From NCBI RefSeq assembly GCF_003347205.1, contig NZ_QQBJ01000004.1, positions 310,001 through 374,000 on the forward strand: a stretch of 64,000 bases of DNA. Reading direction: 5' to 3'. The DNA comes from Mycolicibacterium moriokaense (GTDB taxonomy: Bacteria > Actinomycetota > Actinomycetes > Mycobacteriales > Mycobacteriaceae). Below are positions 22,757 through 32,589 of the stretch, in pieces; position 1 is the first letter of the stretch, and every line of letters starts with the position of its first letter. Under the pieces are notes generated by a model, which searched no databases, had not been told where the DNA came from, and saw only the letters and a list, made by a program, of their open reading frames with translations. The position numbers and the translations under genes are program-made.

Positions 22757-23650
22757 GTGACCCCGTCGGATGCGAGCGGCTCATCGAAGCCCGCCGACCT
22801 GCCCGAACTCCGCAATACCATCGTGGTGGCGGCCTTCGAGGGCTGGAACGACGCGGGCGACGCCGCCAGCGATGCGCTGGAGCACCTCGACGCCATCTGG
22901 GAGGCCGAGCCGATCATCGAGATCGACGACGAGGCGTACTACGACTACCAGGTGAACCGGCCGGTGATCCGGCAGATCGACGGCGTCACCCGCGAACTGG
23001 TCTGGCCGTCGATGCACATCTCGCACTGCCGGCCACCCGGCTCGGACCGCGACATCGTGCTGATGCACGGCGTCGAGCCGAACATGAGATGGCGCACATT
23101 CTGCGCCGAGTTGCTGGCCATCGCCGACAAGCTGAACGTCGACACCGTCGTCATCCTCGGCGCGCTGCTGGCAGACACCCCGCACACACGGCCGGTACCG
23201 GTGTCGGGCGCGGCCTACTCGCCCGACTCGGCCAAGATCTTCGGGCTGGAGGAGACCCGCTACGAGGGGCCGACGGGCATCGCGGGCGTGTTCCAGGACG
23301 CCTGCGTCGCCGCCGGCATCCCCGCGGTGACGTTCTGGGCGGCGGTCCCCCACTACGTGTCGCAGCCGCCCAACCCGAAGGCGACGGTCGCGCTGCTGCG
23401 CCGGGTCGAGGATGTGCTCGACATCGAGGTGCCGCTGGCCGACCTGCCCGCCCAGGCCGAGGAATGGGAGGAAGCGGTCAGCGAGATGACCGCCGAGGAC
23501 GAGGAGATCGCCGACTACGTGGCGTCTCTGGAGCAGCGCGGCGACGCCGAAGTCGATATGACCGACGCGTTGGGCAAGATCGACGGCGACGCGCTGGCCG
23601 CCGAATTCGAGCGTTACCTGCGTCGCCGCGGCCCCGGCTTCCGGGGCTGA
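22757..23650 (+). CDS. PAC2-family protein (proteasome assembly chaperone-like fold)
   Basis: A 297-residue cytoplasmic protein of the PAC2 superfamily, corresponding to Rv2125. Landmarks are NTIVVAAFEGWNDAGDAASDALEHL, the VLMHGVEPNMRWRTFC strand-turn, LGALLADTPHTRPVPV, and VPHYVSQPPNPKATVALLRRVE. The family is named after a eukaryotic proteasome assembly chaperone, but a link to the bacterial proteasome is not shown. An acidic C-terminal region (EMTAEDEEIADYV) is typical. The GTG start is divergent from metH. Confidence 0.85.
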   Translation: MTPSDASGSSKPADLPELRNTIVVAAFEGWNDAGDAASDALEHLDAIWEAEPIIEIDDEAYYDYQVNRPVIRQIDGVTRELVWPSMHISHCRPPGSDRDIVLMHGVEPNMRWRTFCAELLAIADKLNVDTVVILGALLADTPHTRPVPVSGAAYSPDSAKIFGLEETRYEGPTGIAGVFQDACVAAGIPAVTFWAAVPHYVSQPPNPKATVALLRRVEDVLDIEVPLADLPAQAEEWEEAVSEMTAEDEEIADYVASLEQRGDAEVDMTDALGKIDGDALAAEFERYLRRRGPGFRG

Positions 23651-23676
23651 CGTTTCGCAGCCGATGACCGGAGGGG

Positions 23677-25110
23677 TCAGGCCTTTTCGGGTTTGGGCGC
23701 CTTCCAGGTGCCGTTGAGGGCGTCGGGCTTCGGCCAGTACAGCCGCAGGACCAAGGCGAACGGCCCCTTCGGGGCCGGCAGCCAGTTGGCCTCCTTGTCC
23801 ATCCCCGGCGACTCGTTCTGGATGTAGAACGTGTATCCGCCGTCCTTGTCCGGCACCAGGCTGGGCAGCATCGGCGAGTTGATCAGATAGCGATTGATCG
23901 GGTTGGCGACCAACAGGCTCTGCGGCAGTTCGTACATGGTCAGCGACCAGAACGCGTTCACCGGCGGCAACTGATCCTTGGCGAATCGGAACGTGTAGTT
24001 GTTGGCGCCGGTCAGCGGTTGGCCGGCCGCGTCGGTGGTGAAGTTCGGATAGAGCGCCTCGGCCGCGGTGTTGCCGTAGATGCCGAGCACCGCGCCCGCC
24101 ATCCGGTACAGGTAATTGCCCTTCAGGTCTGCCGCCGTGCCGAAGAACTGCGCCGCGCCGACCTCCCCGGTGTCGACCTTCTGCTTCTTGAACGTGTCGA
24201 ACTCGGCCCACGCGTCGGCCATGCCATCCTGGACGGCCTTGCGCATCTGCGGGCTCAGCTTGTCGGCGCTGAAATTCCCGTCGGGGCCGATTCCGATGGT
24301 GGCGAAGCGGTCTCGCAGATCCTTCTCCTCGGGCAGCACGGGCGCGAAACGCATCGCGAAGCCGAGGATCTCGAAGAACTGCGGTGAGGTTTTCTGCTGG
24401 TCGGGCGTCAGCGGCGGCACAAAGTCGATCGCCGGTGCGGGCGCAGGCCGCGGCTGGTTGAGGAACGCCGACAGCGGGGTCACCTGGTAGCCCGCCTGGA
24501 TCTCCTTGACCTTGTCGATGTCGGACGGGCCGAACAACTGGGTCCGGTACAGAACAAGCATCAGGTCGGTGTCGGAGCGGATCACCTCATCGATCCCGTC
24601 GGGCTTGTCGCCCTTCCAGTTCGGTCCTGCCAGAAGGTATTTGCCGCCGCCGTTGCCGGTGGTCCGGCTGCCCACGTAGGCCTCGTTGTACGTGTAGCCG
24701 TCGACGAACTGCAGAGAGTAGTAGCGATCCTGCTCGACGGGAGGCACCGTGAGCACCAGCGGTTCGGTCCGCAGATCGGCGCCGAGAGCCGAGTAGGGGG
24801 TGTCCGAATTCGGAGTTTGGATGGTCTTGTCCTCGGGCGTGTAAACCCTGGCGGTGCTGTGGATCTCGTTCCAGCCGCCCTTGTAGTCCGGATCCTGCTT
24901 GTCGACGAAATACGAGTACATGACTCGGTAGTTGTCGACCATCGGGAAGCCGTAGATGTAGGCCTCCTTGGCGATGGCGCGCGCCTGCTCGGGGGTGACG
25001 GCCGCCGGACCCGGCGGCGGCGATGACGTCGGCTTCTGCTCTCCCTCTTTGGCGGTGCAGGCCGCCAAGACGGCCGCAACGGCGATCAGCACGCCGATTC
25101 GCCGGATCAC
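23677..25110 (-). CDS. DUF1254/DUF1214 lipoprotein
   Basis: A 477-residue exported protein. The GTG start gives VIRRIGVLIAVAAVLAAC with a lipobox and lipid-carrying Cys18. DUF1254 follows (AKEAYIYGFPMVDNYRVM ... TPNSDTPYSALGADL), then the C-terminal DUF1214 (FWSLTMYELPQSLLV ... ESPGMDKEANWLPAPKGPFALVLRLYWPK). The pair is widespread in environmental bacteria and mycobacteria; its biochemical role is not established. The start overlaps the SDR stop by 4 bp (GTGA), so the two are translationally coupled. Confidence 0.88.
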   Translation of the reverse strand: MIRRIGVLIAVAAVLAACTAKEGEQKPTSSPPPGPAAVTPEQARAIAKEAYIYGFPMVDNYRVMYSYFVDKQDPDYKGGWNEIHSTARVYTPEDKTIQTPNSDTPYSALGADLRTEPLVLTVPPVEQDRYYSLQFVDGYTYNEAYVGSRTTGNGGGKYLLAGPNWKGDKPDGIDEVIRSDTDLMLVLYRTQLFGPSDIDKVKEIQAGYQVTPLSAFLNQPRPAPAPAIDFVPPLTPDQQKTSPQFFEILGFAMRFAPVLPEEKDLRDRFATIGIGPDGNFSADKLSPQMRKAVQDGMADAWAEFDTFKKQKVDTGEVGAAQFFGTAADLKGNYLYRMAGAVLGIYGNTAAEALYPNFTTDAAGQPLTGANNYTFRFAKDQLPPVNAFWSLTMYELPQSLLVANPINRYLINSPMLPSLVPDKDGGYTFYIQNESPGMDKEANWLPAPKGPFALVLRLYWPKPDALNGTWKAPKPEKA

Positions 25111-25982
25111 TTCTTCTGGACTTCTTGTGTGCGGGCGCTCATCGACCGGCCGAGCGCCTCGACTTCCGCATCCATCTGCGACAGCAGTTGGGGAACCGGC
25201 TTCGACAGTACGGCCTCGACGATTCGCGTGGTCAGCAGCGGCTTGAGCCAGCGAAACAAGCCCACGTATTCGGGACAGTAGACATAGCGTTTGCGCGCTT
25301 CGATGCCCTTGACGAACGCCTTGCCGCAGGCCTCGACCGATGTCGTGTTGCCGAGCGGGCCCGCCGCGTCCAGCATCTTGCGGAAGCTCGGCAGGTCGGA
25401 CTTGGCATCCTGCACCAGCGGAGTGTCGATCCACAGCATGTGCGCCGAACCGACGTCGACGCCGAGATGGGCGACTTCCTGGCGCAGCGCATTGGCGAAG
25501 TGTTCGACGCCGGCCTTGGAGGTGTCGTAGGGCGCCAACCCGGCCGTGGCGGCGAAGGCCGCGGCCGAGGACACGATCAGCACGTAGCCGCACCGCTCGA
25601 TGACCGACGGCAGGGTCGCCCGAACGGTGTTGAAGACGCCGACGATGTTGATGTCGATCAGCGTGCGGAACGCCTCCGGGTCGACCTTGAGCACCGAACC
25701 GTAGGTGGATATACCCGCGTTGGCCATCACCACGTCGATACCGCCGAACTGCTCCACGGCGCGGGTCGCCGCGTTCTCCATGTCGGCGAGGTCGCGCACG
25801 TCGGCGACGACCGTGAGCACCCGCGACTCGCCCAGTTCGGTGCCAATCTCACGCAGCGCGGCCTCATCGACGTCGGTAAGCACGACCTTGGCGCCCTTGC
25901 GGTGCAGCCGGCGTGCCACCTCGGCGCCGACGCCGCGCGCTCCCCCGGTGATCAGGACGACCTGCTGGTTCACCGCACCCAT
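25107..25982 (-). CDS. Short-chain dehydrogenase/reductase (Rv2129c-like)
   Basis: A 291-residue classical SDR. The cofactor motif is LITGGARGVGAEVARRL with LTDVDE after the second strand (an acidic residue, so NAD(H) is preferred). NAG is at VVMANAGIST, Ser at VSSAAAF, and the catalytic Tyr-Lys at YDTSK. The C-terminal tail after residue 250 is long and helical. The ATG at 25982 has an AAAGGA ribosome binding site. It corresponds in place to Rv2129c next to mshC. The substrate is unknown. Confidence 0.85.
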   Translation of the reverse strand: MGAVNQQVVLITGGARGVGAEVARRLHRKGAKVVLTDVDEAALREIGTELGESRVLTVVADVRDLADMENAATRAVEQFGGIDVVMANAGISTYGSVLKVDPEAFRTLIDINIVGVFNTVRATLPSVIERCGYVLIVSSAAAFAATAGLAPYDTSKAGVEHFANALRQEVAHLGVDVGSAHMLWIDTPLVQDAKSDLPSFRKMLDAAGPLGNTTSVEACGKAFVKGIEARKRYVYCPEYVGLFRWLKPLLTTRIVEAVLSKPVPQLLSQMDAEVEALGRSMSARTQEVQKK

Positions 25983-26005
25983 GTGTGATTCCTTTCGTGG
26001 GCCTT

Positions 26006-27244
26006 CTAGAGCGTGATCCCGAGCAATGCATCGACGGCTGCGGCCACCGTGCGCGGCGCCTCGGTGTCGTGCCCGCCGTAGCTCAGCGCGTCGGTGGCCC
26101 ACCCATCAAGCGCGGCAAGCGCTTTGGGGGTGTCAAGATCGTCGGCGAGATACCGGCGCACCCTGGCGAGCACATCGGCCGCGTCGGGCCCGGCCGGCAG
26201 TGCCGTCGCGTCGCGCCACCGCTGCAGCCGTGTGACCGCCTCGGCGAGTACATCGTCGCTCCACGAGCGATCCGCACGGTAGTGACCGGCCAGCAGGCCG
26301 AGCCGGATGGCCGCCGGCTCCACGCCTGCCGCGCGCAGGCCCGACACCAGCACCAGATTCCCGCGGCTCTTGCTCATCTTGTGGCCGTTCCAGCCGATCA
26401 TGCCGGCGTGGACGTAGTGGCGGGCGAACCGCCGCTCCCCCGTGACGGATTCGGCGTGCGCGGCGGAGAACTCGTGATGCGGGAAGATCAGGTCGCTGCC
26501 GCCGCCCTGGATGTCCAGCCCGGTGCCGATCCGGTTCAGCGCGATCGCAGCGCATTCCACGTGCCAGCCGGGCCTGCCCGGACCGAACGGCGACGGCCAG
26601 CTGGGCTCGCCGGGCCGCTCGGCGCGCCAGAGCAACGCATCGAGTTCGTCGCTCTTGCCCGCACGGTCGGGGTCGCCGCCGCGTTCGCCGAACAGCCGCA
26701 GCATGGTGTTGCGGTCGTAGTTGGACTCGTAGCCGAATTGCGCGGTGGCGTCGGCGCGGAAGTACACGTCGGGATGCTCGGCGTCGTCGACCACGTAGGC
26801 CGCTCCGGAGGCGAGCATCTTCTCGACGAGTTCGACCACCTCGCCGATGGCCTCCGTGGCGGCGACGTAGGCCTGCGGCGGCAGCACCCGCAATGCGGTC
26901 ATGTCCTCGGCGAACAGGGCGGTTTCCCGGTCCGCCAGCTCACGCCAGTCGACACTGTCGCGCTCGGCCCGCTCGAACAGTGGGTCGTCGACGTCGGTGA
27001 TGTTCTGCACGTAGTTGACACGGTGGCCGGCATCGAGCCACAGCCGGTGCACGAGGTCGAAGGTCAGGTAGGTGGCGGCATGGCCGAGGTGGGTGGCGTC
27101 GTACGGCGTGATGCCGCAGACGTACATGGTGGCTTCATCACCCGCCGACACCGGACGCACCTGCCGGTCGGCGGTGTCGTACAGCCGCAGCTGCGGACCG
27201 CGCCCCGGCAGCGCGGGGACGGTCGGCGCCTGCCACGACTGCAT
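26006..27244 (-). CDS. mshC: Mycothiol ligase MshC
   Basis: ATP-dependent ligase joining cysteine to GlcN-inositol in mycothiol synthesis; 412 residues. It is a cysteinyl-tRNA synthetase-like class I fold with zinc/cysteine site C43 ([17 protein letters not shown]), the HLGH signature, [16 protein letters not shown], the WHVECAAIA zinc ligand region, [14 protein letters not shown] and KMSKS. The C-terminal anticodon-binding domain of CysS is missing, as expected for MshC. Its partner cysQ lies just upstream on the same strand. Confidence 0.95.
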   Translation of the reverse strand: MQSWQAPTVPALPGRGPQLRLYDTADRQVRPVSAGDEATMYVCGITPYDATHLGHAATYLTFDLVHRLWLDAGHRVNYVQNITDVDDPLFERAERDSVDWRELADRETALFAEDMTALRVLPPQAYVAATEAIGEVVELVEKMLASGAAYVVDDAEHPDVYFRADATAQFGYESNYDRNTMLRLFGERGGDPDRAGKSDELDALLWRAERPGEPSWPSPFGPGRPGWHVECAAIALNRIGTGLDIQGGGSDLIFPHHEFSAAHAESVTGERRFARHYVHAGMIGWNGHKMSKSRGNLVLVSGLRAAGVEPAAIRLGLLAGHYRADRSWSDDVLAEAVTRLQRWRDATALPAGPDAADVLARVRRYLADDLDTPKALAALDGWATDALSYGGHDTEAPRTVAAAVDALLGITL

Positions 27245-27254
27245 GCCAACGACT

Positions 27255-28067
27255 CTAGGTGGTGCGCCGGGGGGCGCCTCTGATGACCGACCGGATCGCG
27301 GTCAGCAGCGCCTCGGCGAGTTCCGGCCTGCACATCAACAAGTCAGGCAGATAGGGGTCGCGGCGGTTGTAGATCAGCGGCGAGCCGTCCAGCCGGGAGG
27401 CGTGCAGCCCGGCCGCCCGGACCACGCCCGCGGGCGCCGCCGAGTCCCATTCCCATTGCCCACCGGCGTGCAGGTAGACGTCGACGTCGCCGTTCACCAC
27501 CGCCATCGCCTTGGCGCCCGCCGACCCGATGCGGACCAACTCGACGTCCATCTGGTCGGCCAGCCGCCATAGCACCGCGGGCGGACGGCTGGCGCTGGCG
27601 GTGATCCGGATCGGGCCTTCGCGGCGCGGCGGCGGTGAAGCCACGGTGTCGGTGCGGAACACCTCGCCGAAGGCGGGCAGCGCGACCGCCGCGTCGGTGA
27701 TCCCGCCTTCGGCCTCGCTCGATCCCGATGTCGCCGACCCGTCAGCTCCACCGCGCTGCCAGAGCGCGATGTGCACGGCCCAGTCGTTGCGCAGCGTAGA
27801 GAACTCCCATGTTCCGTCGAGGGGGTCGACGATCCAGACCCGATCGGCGTCGACGCGTGACAGATCGTCGACGGCCTCTTCCGAGAGCACCGAGTCCGTC
27901 GGGCGTTCGCGTGCCAAACCCTCGAGGATCAGCGCGTTCGCCCGGTGGTCCCCGGCGTCGCCGAGGTCGTAGGGATCCCAGTAGCCGACTTCCCTGCGGA
28001 CCTGCAGAAGGAGCTCACCGGCGTCTCGGGCCAGCTCTGCGGCCAGCGCGGCGTCGGTGAGGGTCAC
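27255..28067 (-). CDS. cysQ: 3'(2'),5'-bisphosphate nucleotidase CysQ
   Basis: Li-sensitive phosphatase of the inositol monophosphatase fold that removes 3'-phosphoadenosine phosphate, a by-product of sulfate assimilation; 270 residues. Metal motif 1 is VLSEEAVDD, motif 2 [14 protein letters not shown], and motif 3 [20 protein letters not shown] 15-residue Gly/Ser/Ala-rich insert follows [10 protein letters not shown]. It corresponds to Rv2131c. The 10-bp gap to mshC suggests one transcript, linking sulfur assimilation with mycothiol synthesis. Confidence 0.92.
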   Translation of the reverse strand: MTLTDAALAAELARDAGELLLQVRREVGYWDPYDLGDAGDHRANALILEGLARERPTDSVLSEEAVDDLSRVDADRVWIVDPLDGTWEFSTLRNDWAVHIALWQRGGADGSATSGSSEAEGGITDAAVALPAFGEVFRTDTVASPPPRREGPIRITASASRPPAVLWRLADQMDVELVRIGSAGAKAMAVVNGDVDVYLHAGGQWEWDSAAPAGVVRAAGLHASRLDGSPLIYNRRDPYLPDLLMCRPELAEALLTAIRSVIRGAPRRTT

Positions 28068-28096
28068 ACGTTGCAGTATTGCCGAATAATGGGGTG

Positions 28097-29173
28097 GTGA
28101 CCGATCGGGGCATCAAGACCGCGCAGGTCGCACCGCCGACCGTCAAGGTCGCAGACCTCACCGGCCCCGGCAGTTCCGCGCAGAAGTTCGGTGTCGGGGG
28201 CACCGATCTCGGCATCGCCGTCGCACTGGCCGACGGTCGCACCGGTTTCATCTTCGGCGACACCTTCGACGACTGCCGCGCAGGGGGACCCGGGTGGCGC
28301 AGCCCGCTGATGCTGCGGTCCAACGACACCTCGCCGCGCCGCCTGAACGACGGGATCGTCTTCGACGACGCCGTCGGTGGCGACTACGCCAGGCAGCTGT
28401 GGGATTACCAGCACGACGGCCCACCCTGGCGCGGCAGCGGTTATTCGACGGTGCTGCCCGCCGATGCCATCACGATCGACGGCAGGCTGTATCTGTTCGC
28501 CATGGTCAACCGTGGGCTGCACAACGTGTTGTGGACCGAGATCCACTACAGCGACGACTGCGGCGACACATGGCATGACGCGGGGCCGGACGCCCGGCGC
28601 CTCGGTTCGGCCGACGACGGCCACCAGCAGCTCATCACCTGGGAGCACGACCCCGAGTCGGGCTGGGTCTATGTGATCGCCAGCGCGTTCAACCGCCGCG
28701 AGAACGCCTATCTCTACCGTGTGAAGGCCGCCGACCTGTTGGACCGGACCGCGTGGCTGCCGTGGACCCGCGGCTGGTTCTCCAGCGACCCCGAGCCGCT
28801 GCTGCCCGCAGGCACCACCGTCGGCGAAATGTGCCTGCGGCGAGTCCAAAATCGTTGGGTGTTCAGCTATTTCGAGTCGAACTCGGGAACCATCAGGGTC
28901 AAGGTCCTGGATCATCCCACCGACGATTTCGGCAGCGCCCCGACGACGACGGTGCTGCGCAACACCCCCTGGCCAGGAAAAAAGGGGTCACGGTGCAGCC
29001 CGCCGGACGGGTGCACGGCGGGCACGCTCAGCCAGCTCTACGGCGGCTACATCGTGCCGGGTTCGACGCTGCGCGACCTGCACCTGGTGGTCAGCCACTG
29101 GAACACCACCGACGGCTCCGACTGGCCCTACCGCGCCATCCAGTACCGGCACAACGCGACGGCGCGGCTCTAG
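28097..29173 (+). CDS. DUF4185 domain protein
   Basis: About 358 residues of a predicted beta-propeller DUF4185 domain, with family landmarks [37 protein letters not shown] and [12 protein letters not shown] at the end. Repeated WxY and aromatic-Asp blades suggest a carbohydrate- or ligand-binding propeller. No signal peptide is visible with this start. GTGs at 28094 and 28097 are equally possible. It is divergent from cysQ (29 bp), and with no ribosome binding site visible it may be leaderless. The function is unknown. Confidence 0.78.
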   Translation: MTDRGIKTAQVAPPTVKVADLTGPGSSAQKFGVGGTDLGIAVALADGRTGFIFGDTFDDCRAGGPGWRSPLMLRSNDTSPRRLNDGIVFDDAVGGDYARQLWDYQHDGPPWRGSGYSTVLPADAITIDGRLYLFAMVNRGLHNVLWTEIHYSDDCGDTWHDAGPDARRLGSADDGHQQLITWEHDPESGWVYVIASAFNRRENAYLYRVKAADLLDRTAWLPWTRGWFSSDPEPLLPAGTTVGEMCLRRVQNRWVFSYFESNSGTIRVKVLDHPTDDFGSAPTTTVLRNTPWPGKKGSRCSPPDGCTAGTLSQLYGGYIVPGSTLRDLHLVVSHWNTTDGSDWPYRAIQYRHNATARL

Positions 29174-29174
29174 C

Positions 29175-29999
29175 TCAGAACGCCGGCCACGGGATGGGGC
29201 GGTGCCGGTCGGGTGAGGGCATGACCGGATTGTCAAGCAGCGCAACGGCTCTGCGCCGCAGCGCGTCCACCTCACGACCGGTGACGTGTTCGCGCAACCG
29301 CTCCCCCAGCGACCCGCGCACGTCGTCGCGAAAGCGAGCGATGGTCTCCAGCGTCTCGTCGTCGACGGGTTTTCCCGCCCAGCCCCACAGCACGGTGCGC
29401 AGCTTGTCCTCGACGTGCAGGCTGACGCCGTGATCGACGCCGTAGACATGCCCGTCGAGCGCCGACAGGATGTGGCCGCCCTTGCGGTCGGCGTTGTTGA
29501 TGAGCACATCGAACACCGCCATCCGGCGTAACGGGCCGTTGTCGGCGTGCACCAGGGTCACCTCGTCACCCGCGTAGTCGTACGCGCGCAGCACGGGCAG
29601 GAATCCGGGCGGAATGTGGCCCGCGGGAAGCAGGTCCACCAGATCGGGACCGTCCGGCAGGTCCTCGTCCTGTTCGTCCGCGGTGTCACCGGGCTGATCG
29701 ACCCACAGCTGCAGCATTCCGCTGCCGGCAGGCCCGTCGCGAATGATGGTGTAGGGCACGATGTCCCATCCCAACGCCGCAGACACCAGATAAGCCGCGA
29801 GCTCGCGGCCGGCCAGTGTGCCGTCCGGGAAATCCCACAACGGCGCCTCACCCGCGACCGGCTTGTACACGCAGTGCACCGTCAGATCGTCGAGGTGCGC
29901 CTCGCAGAGAAACGTCGCGTTGCTCGCGGAGCGGATGCGTCCGATGACGGTCAGTTCGCCGCGACGCAACGCCTCGCAGTCGCTATTCGTCGGGTTCAT
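29175..29999 (-). CDS. SCO1664-family protein (PI3/4-kinase-like fold)
   Basis: A 274-residue protein of the SCO1664 family, corresponding to Rv2133c. Kinase-like landmarks are VYKPVAGEAPLWDFPDGTLAGRE (nucleotide-binding Lys and the following Glu), MAVFDVLINNADRKGGHIL (catalytic loop Asp-Asn) and VYGVDHGVSLHVEDKLRTVLW (metal-binding Asp). That is the minimal core of phosphatidylinositol-kinase-like enzymes; no activity has been assigned. The ATG at 29999 overlaps the end of the DUF3090 gene by 17 bp, so the two are coupled. Confidence 0.82.
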   Translation of the reverse strand: MNPTNSDCEALRRGELTVIGRIRSASNATFLCEAHLDDLTVHCVYKPVAGEAPLWDFPDGTLAGRELAAYLVSAALGWDIVPYTIIRDGPAGSGMLQLWVDQPGDTADEQDEDLPDGPDLVDLLPAGHIPPGFLPVLRAYDYAGDEVTLVHADNGPLRRMAVFDVLINNADRKGGHILSALDGHVYGVDHGVSLHVEDKLRTVLWGWAGKPVDDETLETIARFRDDVRGSLGERLREHVTGREVDALRRRAVALLDNPVMPSPDRHRPIPWPAF

Positions 30000-30564
30000 C
30001 GTCGGGCTCGAGCAGGCTCCGCCGATAGCCGTTGGTGCGCACGCAGATGTGGCCCTCCGGATCGAGGGGCTCGTCGCAGAGCGGGCACGGCGGTCGGCCT
30101 GCGGAGATGACGCGGTTGGATCGGGTGGCGAACTGGCGCGCCGACTCGGGGGTGAGGAAGACGCGCACGGCGTCGGGCCCGTCCTCGGCGTCATCGAGCA
30201 CCACCGACGCATCGAACTCGGTCTCCGAGACCGCCAACAGCTCGACTACCACGGTCTGCGCTTCGGAATCCCAGCCCAGCCCCATGGTGCCGACCCGGAA
30301 TTCCGCGTCGACGGGCGTCACCAGCGGACTCAGATCGTCCACCTCGGTCTCCGGCGGGATCGGGGTGCCGAACCGGCGGTTGATCTCCAGCAGCAGCGCC
30401 GCGATCCGCTCGGCGAGCACCGCCACCTGCTGCTTCTCCAAGATCACCGAGATGACGCGCTTATCGTGTACCGCCTGCAGGTAGAACGTGCGGTTGCCGG
30501 GCTGCCCGACGGTTCCGGCCACGAAACGGTCGGGTGTGCGGAAGACGTGGATTGCGCGGGCCAT
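29983..30564 (-). CDS. DUF3090 protein with C-terminal zinc-ribbon-like motif
   Basis: A 193-residue protein corresponding to Rv2134c. The DUF3090 landmarks are RFVAGTVGQPGNRTFYLQA and EKQQVAVLAERIAALL. The C-terminus carries CPLCDEPLDPEGHIC, a short Cys-rich motif suggesting zinc binding, then an acidic tail. It always travels with the SCO1664-family kinase-like gene, and the 17-bp overlap here agrees with a joint function. The biochemical role is unknown. Confidence 0.85.
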   Translation of the reverse strand: MARAIHVFRTPDRFVAGTVGQPGNRTFYLQAVHDKRVISVILEKQQVAVLAERIAALLLEINRRFGTPIPPETEVDDLSPLVTPVDAEFRVGTMGLGWDSEAQTVVVELLAVSETEFDASVVLDDAEDGPDAVRVFLTPESARQFATRSNRVISAGRPPCPLCDEPLDPEGHICVRTNGYRRSLLEPDDEPDE

Positions 30565-30585
30565 GGCCCCTCCAAAATACCGCGC

Positions 30586-31293
30586 TCAGTCCGTCGAGCC
30601 GCCGACCACCGCGTCGTCGGCCGGTACGTCCGTGGCCTCGCTGTTCGACGGTTCGGCCGGCTTGGCGGCCAATCCGGCGGCCAGTTGGTCGCCGGTGTGG
30701 TTGACGTGAACGACGAAGGGACGCAGCGTTGTGTAGCGGATCACACTCATCGACGCCGTATCTGCCGTGATGCGCTGGAAACTGTCCAGGTGAGTGCCCA
30801 GCGCGTCGGCCACGATCGCCTTGATCACGTCGCCGTGCGAACACGCCAGCCACAGCGCGTCGCCGCCGTGCTCCTCGGCCAGGCGACGGTCGTGCTCCCG
30901 CACCGCTTCGACGGCGCGGGCCTGCACATGGGCCAGGCCTTCGCCGCCGGGGAACACCGCGGCGCTGGGCTGCTGCTGCACCACGGCCCACAGCTTCTCC
31001 TTGACCAGGTCGCCGATCTTCTTACCGGTCCACTCGCCGTAGTCGACCTCAGAGATGCGCTCGTCGACGATTGGCTCCAGGCCGAGGACGGCGGCCAGCG
31101 GTTCGACGGTGCGTCTGCAGCGCAGCAGCGGTGAGCGCACGATCGCCCGGATCGGCAGCGACCCGATCCGGTCGACCAACGCCCGGGCCTGCTCCTGGCC
31201 CTTCGCGTCGAGGTCGATGCCGTCGCTGCGCCCGGCGAGCGTCTGGGCGGTGTTCGAGGTCGAGCGGCCGTGCCGCAGAAGTATGACGGTCAC
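30586..31293 (-). CDS. Histidine phosphatase (phosphoglycerate mutase-like)
   Basis: A 235-residue branch-1 histidine phosphatase corresponding to Rv2135c. The phosphohistidine motif is LLRHGRSTSN, with substrate Arg in RSPLLRCRRTVEPLA, Glu in SEVDYGEWTG and the second His in LACSHGDVIK. The Ala/Ser/Pro-rich tail after residue 205 is dispensable-looking. Family members in MSMEG-type clusters include acid phosphatases; the substrate here is unknown. It lies upstream of DUF3090 with a 21-bp gap. Confidence 0.87.
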   Translation of the reverse strand: MTVILLRHGRSTSNTAQTLAGRSDGIDLDAKGQEQARALVDRIGSLPIRAIVRSPLLRCRRTVEPLAAVLGLEPIVDERISEVDYGEWTGKKIGDLVKEKLWAVVQQQPSAAVFPGGEGLAHVQARAVEAVREHDRRLAEEHGGDALWLACSHGDVIKAIVADALGTHLDSFQRITADTASMSVIRYTTLRPFVVHVNHTGDQLAAGLAAKPAEPSNSEATDVPADDAVVGGSTD

Positions 31294-31321
31294 GTCGTCT
31301 CCTCACGCAAGCGTTCGTCGG

Positions 31322-32152
31322 TCATGTCGCCGACACCACCCCCGTGGCGAGCAGGATCAACACCACGGCGCCGAGCGCGACGCGGTAGCCGACGAACCAG
31401 TACATGCTGTGTCGGACCAGGAACCGCAGGAACCAGGCCACCGCGGCCAAGCCGACGACAAACGCGATGAGGGTGGCCACCAGAAGCTGCGGGCCGCTGG
31501 CGCTCATCCCCTCACCCACCGGATGAAACGCGTCGGGCAGCGAGAACAGGCCCGAGGCGAACACCGCGGGTATCGCCAGCAGGAAGCCGAAGCGGGCGGC
31601 CAACTCGCGCTCCTGTCCGAGGAACAGGCCCGCGCTGATCGTCGCGCCGGACCGCGACACCCCGGGGATCAGCGCCAGGCACTGCGCCACGCCGACGACC
31701 ACGCTGTCACGCCAGGTGAGCTGCTCGACGTTTCTGGTCTGCCTGCCGAAGTGCTCGGCGGCGGCGATCACCGCCGAGAACACCACCAGCGCCGACGCGA
31801 TCAACCACAGATTCCTTGCGCCCGTGCGAATCTCGTCCTTGAACAGCAGCCCGAGCACACCGATCGGGATGGTGCCGATGATGACGAACCAGCCCAGCCG
31901 GTAGTCGGCGTCGCGGGCGTCGGCGTTGAACAGGCCCGAGAACCACGCCTTCACGATGCGCGCGATGTCCCTGGCGAAGTACACCAGCACGGCTAGTTCG
32001 GTGCCGAGTTGCGTTACCGCAGTGAAGGATGCACCCGCGTCGTCGGCGAAGAACAGCCGAGAAGCGATCGCGAGGTGCCCCGACGACGACACCGGCAGGA
32101 ACTCGGTGAGCCCCTGCAGCAGCGACAACACGACAACTTGCAGCCACGACAT
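31322..32152 (-). CDS. uppP: Undecaprenyl-diphosphatase UppP
   Basis: Membrane phosphatase that recycles the lipid carrier of cell wall synthesis, 276 residues. The start [29 protein letters not shown] contains the first active-site motif (E in GLTEFLP and the SSSGH box). The second motif is [13 protein letters not shown] with the catalytic Arg. Seven to eight hydrophobic helices are evident. The ATG at 32152 agrees with the mycobacterial start; an upstream ATG at 32170 adds MIEAPA. Overproduction of this family is classically linked to bacitracin resistance. Confidence 0.93.
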   Translation of the reverse strand: MSWLQVVVLSLLQGLTEFLPVSSSGHLAIASRLFFADDAGASFTAVTQLGTELAVLVYFARDIARIVKAWFSGLFNADARDADYRLGWFVIIGTIPIGVLGLLFKDEIRTGARNLWLIASALVVFSAVIAAAEHFGRQTRNVEQLTWRDSVVVGVAQCLALIPGVSRSGATISAGLFLGQERELAARFGFLLAIPAVFASGLFSLPDAFHPVGEGMSASGPQLLVATLIAFVVGLAAVAWFLRFLVRHSMYWFVGYRVALGAVVLILLATGVVSAT

Positions 32153-32196
32153 GGCCGGCGCCTCGATCACGACGACGACCGTACCGTGAGCGTTTG

Positions 32197-32508
32197 TCAG
32201 CGCGCTGAGCGCGGGACGGGTTGCGCGTCGGCGACGGCGTCACGCACCGCTGCGGCCAGGCTGCGTTCGTCGTAGACGTCGATGTCGCTCGTGCTGCGGG
32301 TCGCGGTGGCCACCACGTCTTCGGCCTGCGGCACCGGCCCGTCGATCCTGGGCCGGTAGACCTCGATGATCAACTGCTGGTGCTCGACGTGGAAGGAGAA
32401 ACTGCGTCCCCCCTCCAACTGGCCAAATCCGCTGGCGTGTAGACCAGTCGAGATGTCCTCGAGAGCAAAGCCTTGGTCGGCCGAATCACTGCTCGGCGCA
32501 AGGCTCAT
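32197..32508 (-). CDS. Conserved mycobacterial protein, Rv2137c-like
   Basis: A 103-residue soluble protein located as Rv2137c, between uppP and lppL. It has no recognised domain. Visible features are two antiparallel-looking strands ([18 protein letters not shown]) followed by an alternating segment and a basic C-terminus. It is divergent from lppL. Codon use is normal for the core, which supports a real gene. Confidence 0.65.
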   Translation of the reverse strand: MSLAPSSDSADQGFALEDISTGLHASGFGQLEGGRSFSFHVEHQQLIIEVYRPRIDGPVPQAEDVVATATRSTSDIDVYDERSLAAAVRDAVADAQPVPRSAR

Positions 32509-32589
32509 GACCGAACCATACCGCTTAAGGAGGCGTGCCTACACTTGCTGTTCGATAGCTGTCCACTTCGCACGTCCGAGAGCTACCCG

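Noticed and set aside
25983-26102. Longer N-terminus for the SDR next to mshC
   Set aside because: The extra 40 residues overlap mshC and are Arg/His-rich; the Rossmann motif begins shortly after the ATG at 25982, which has a ribosome binding site.
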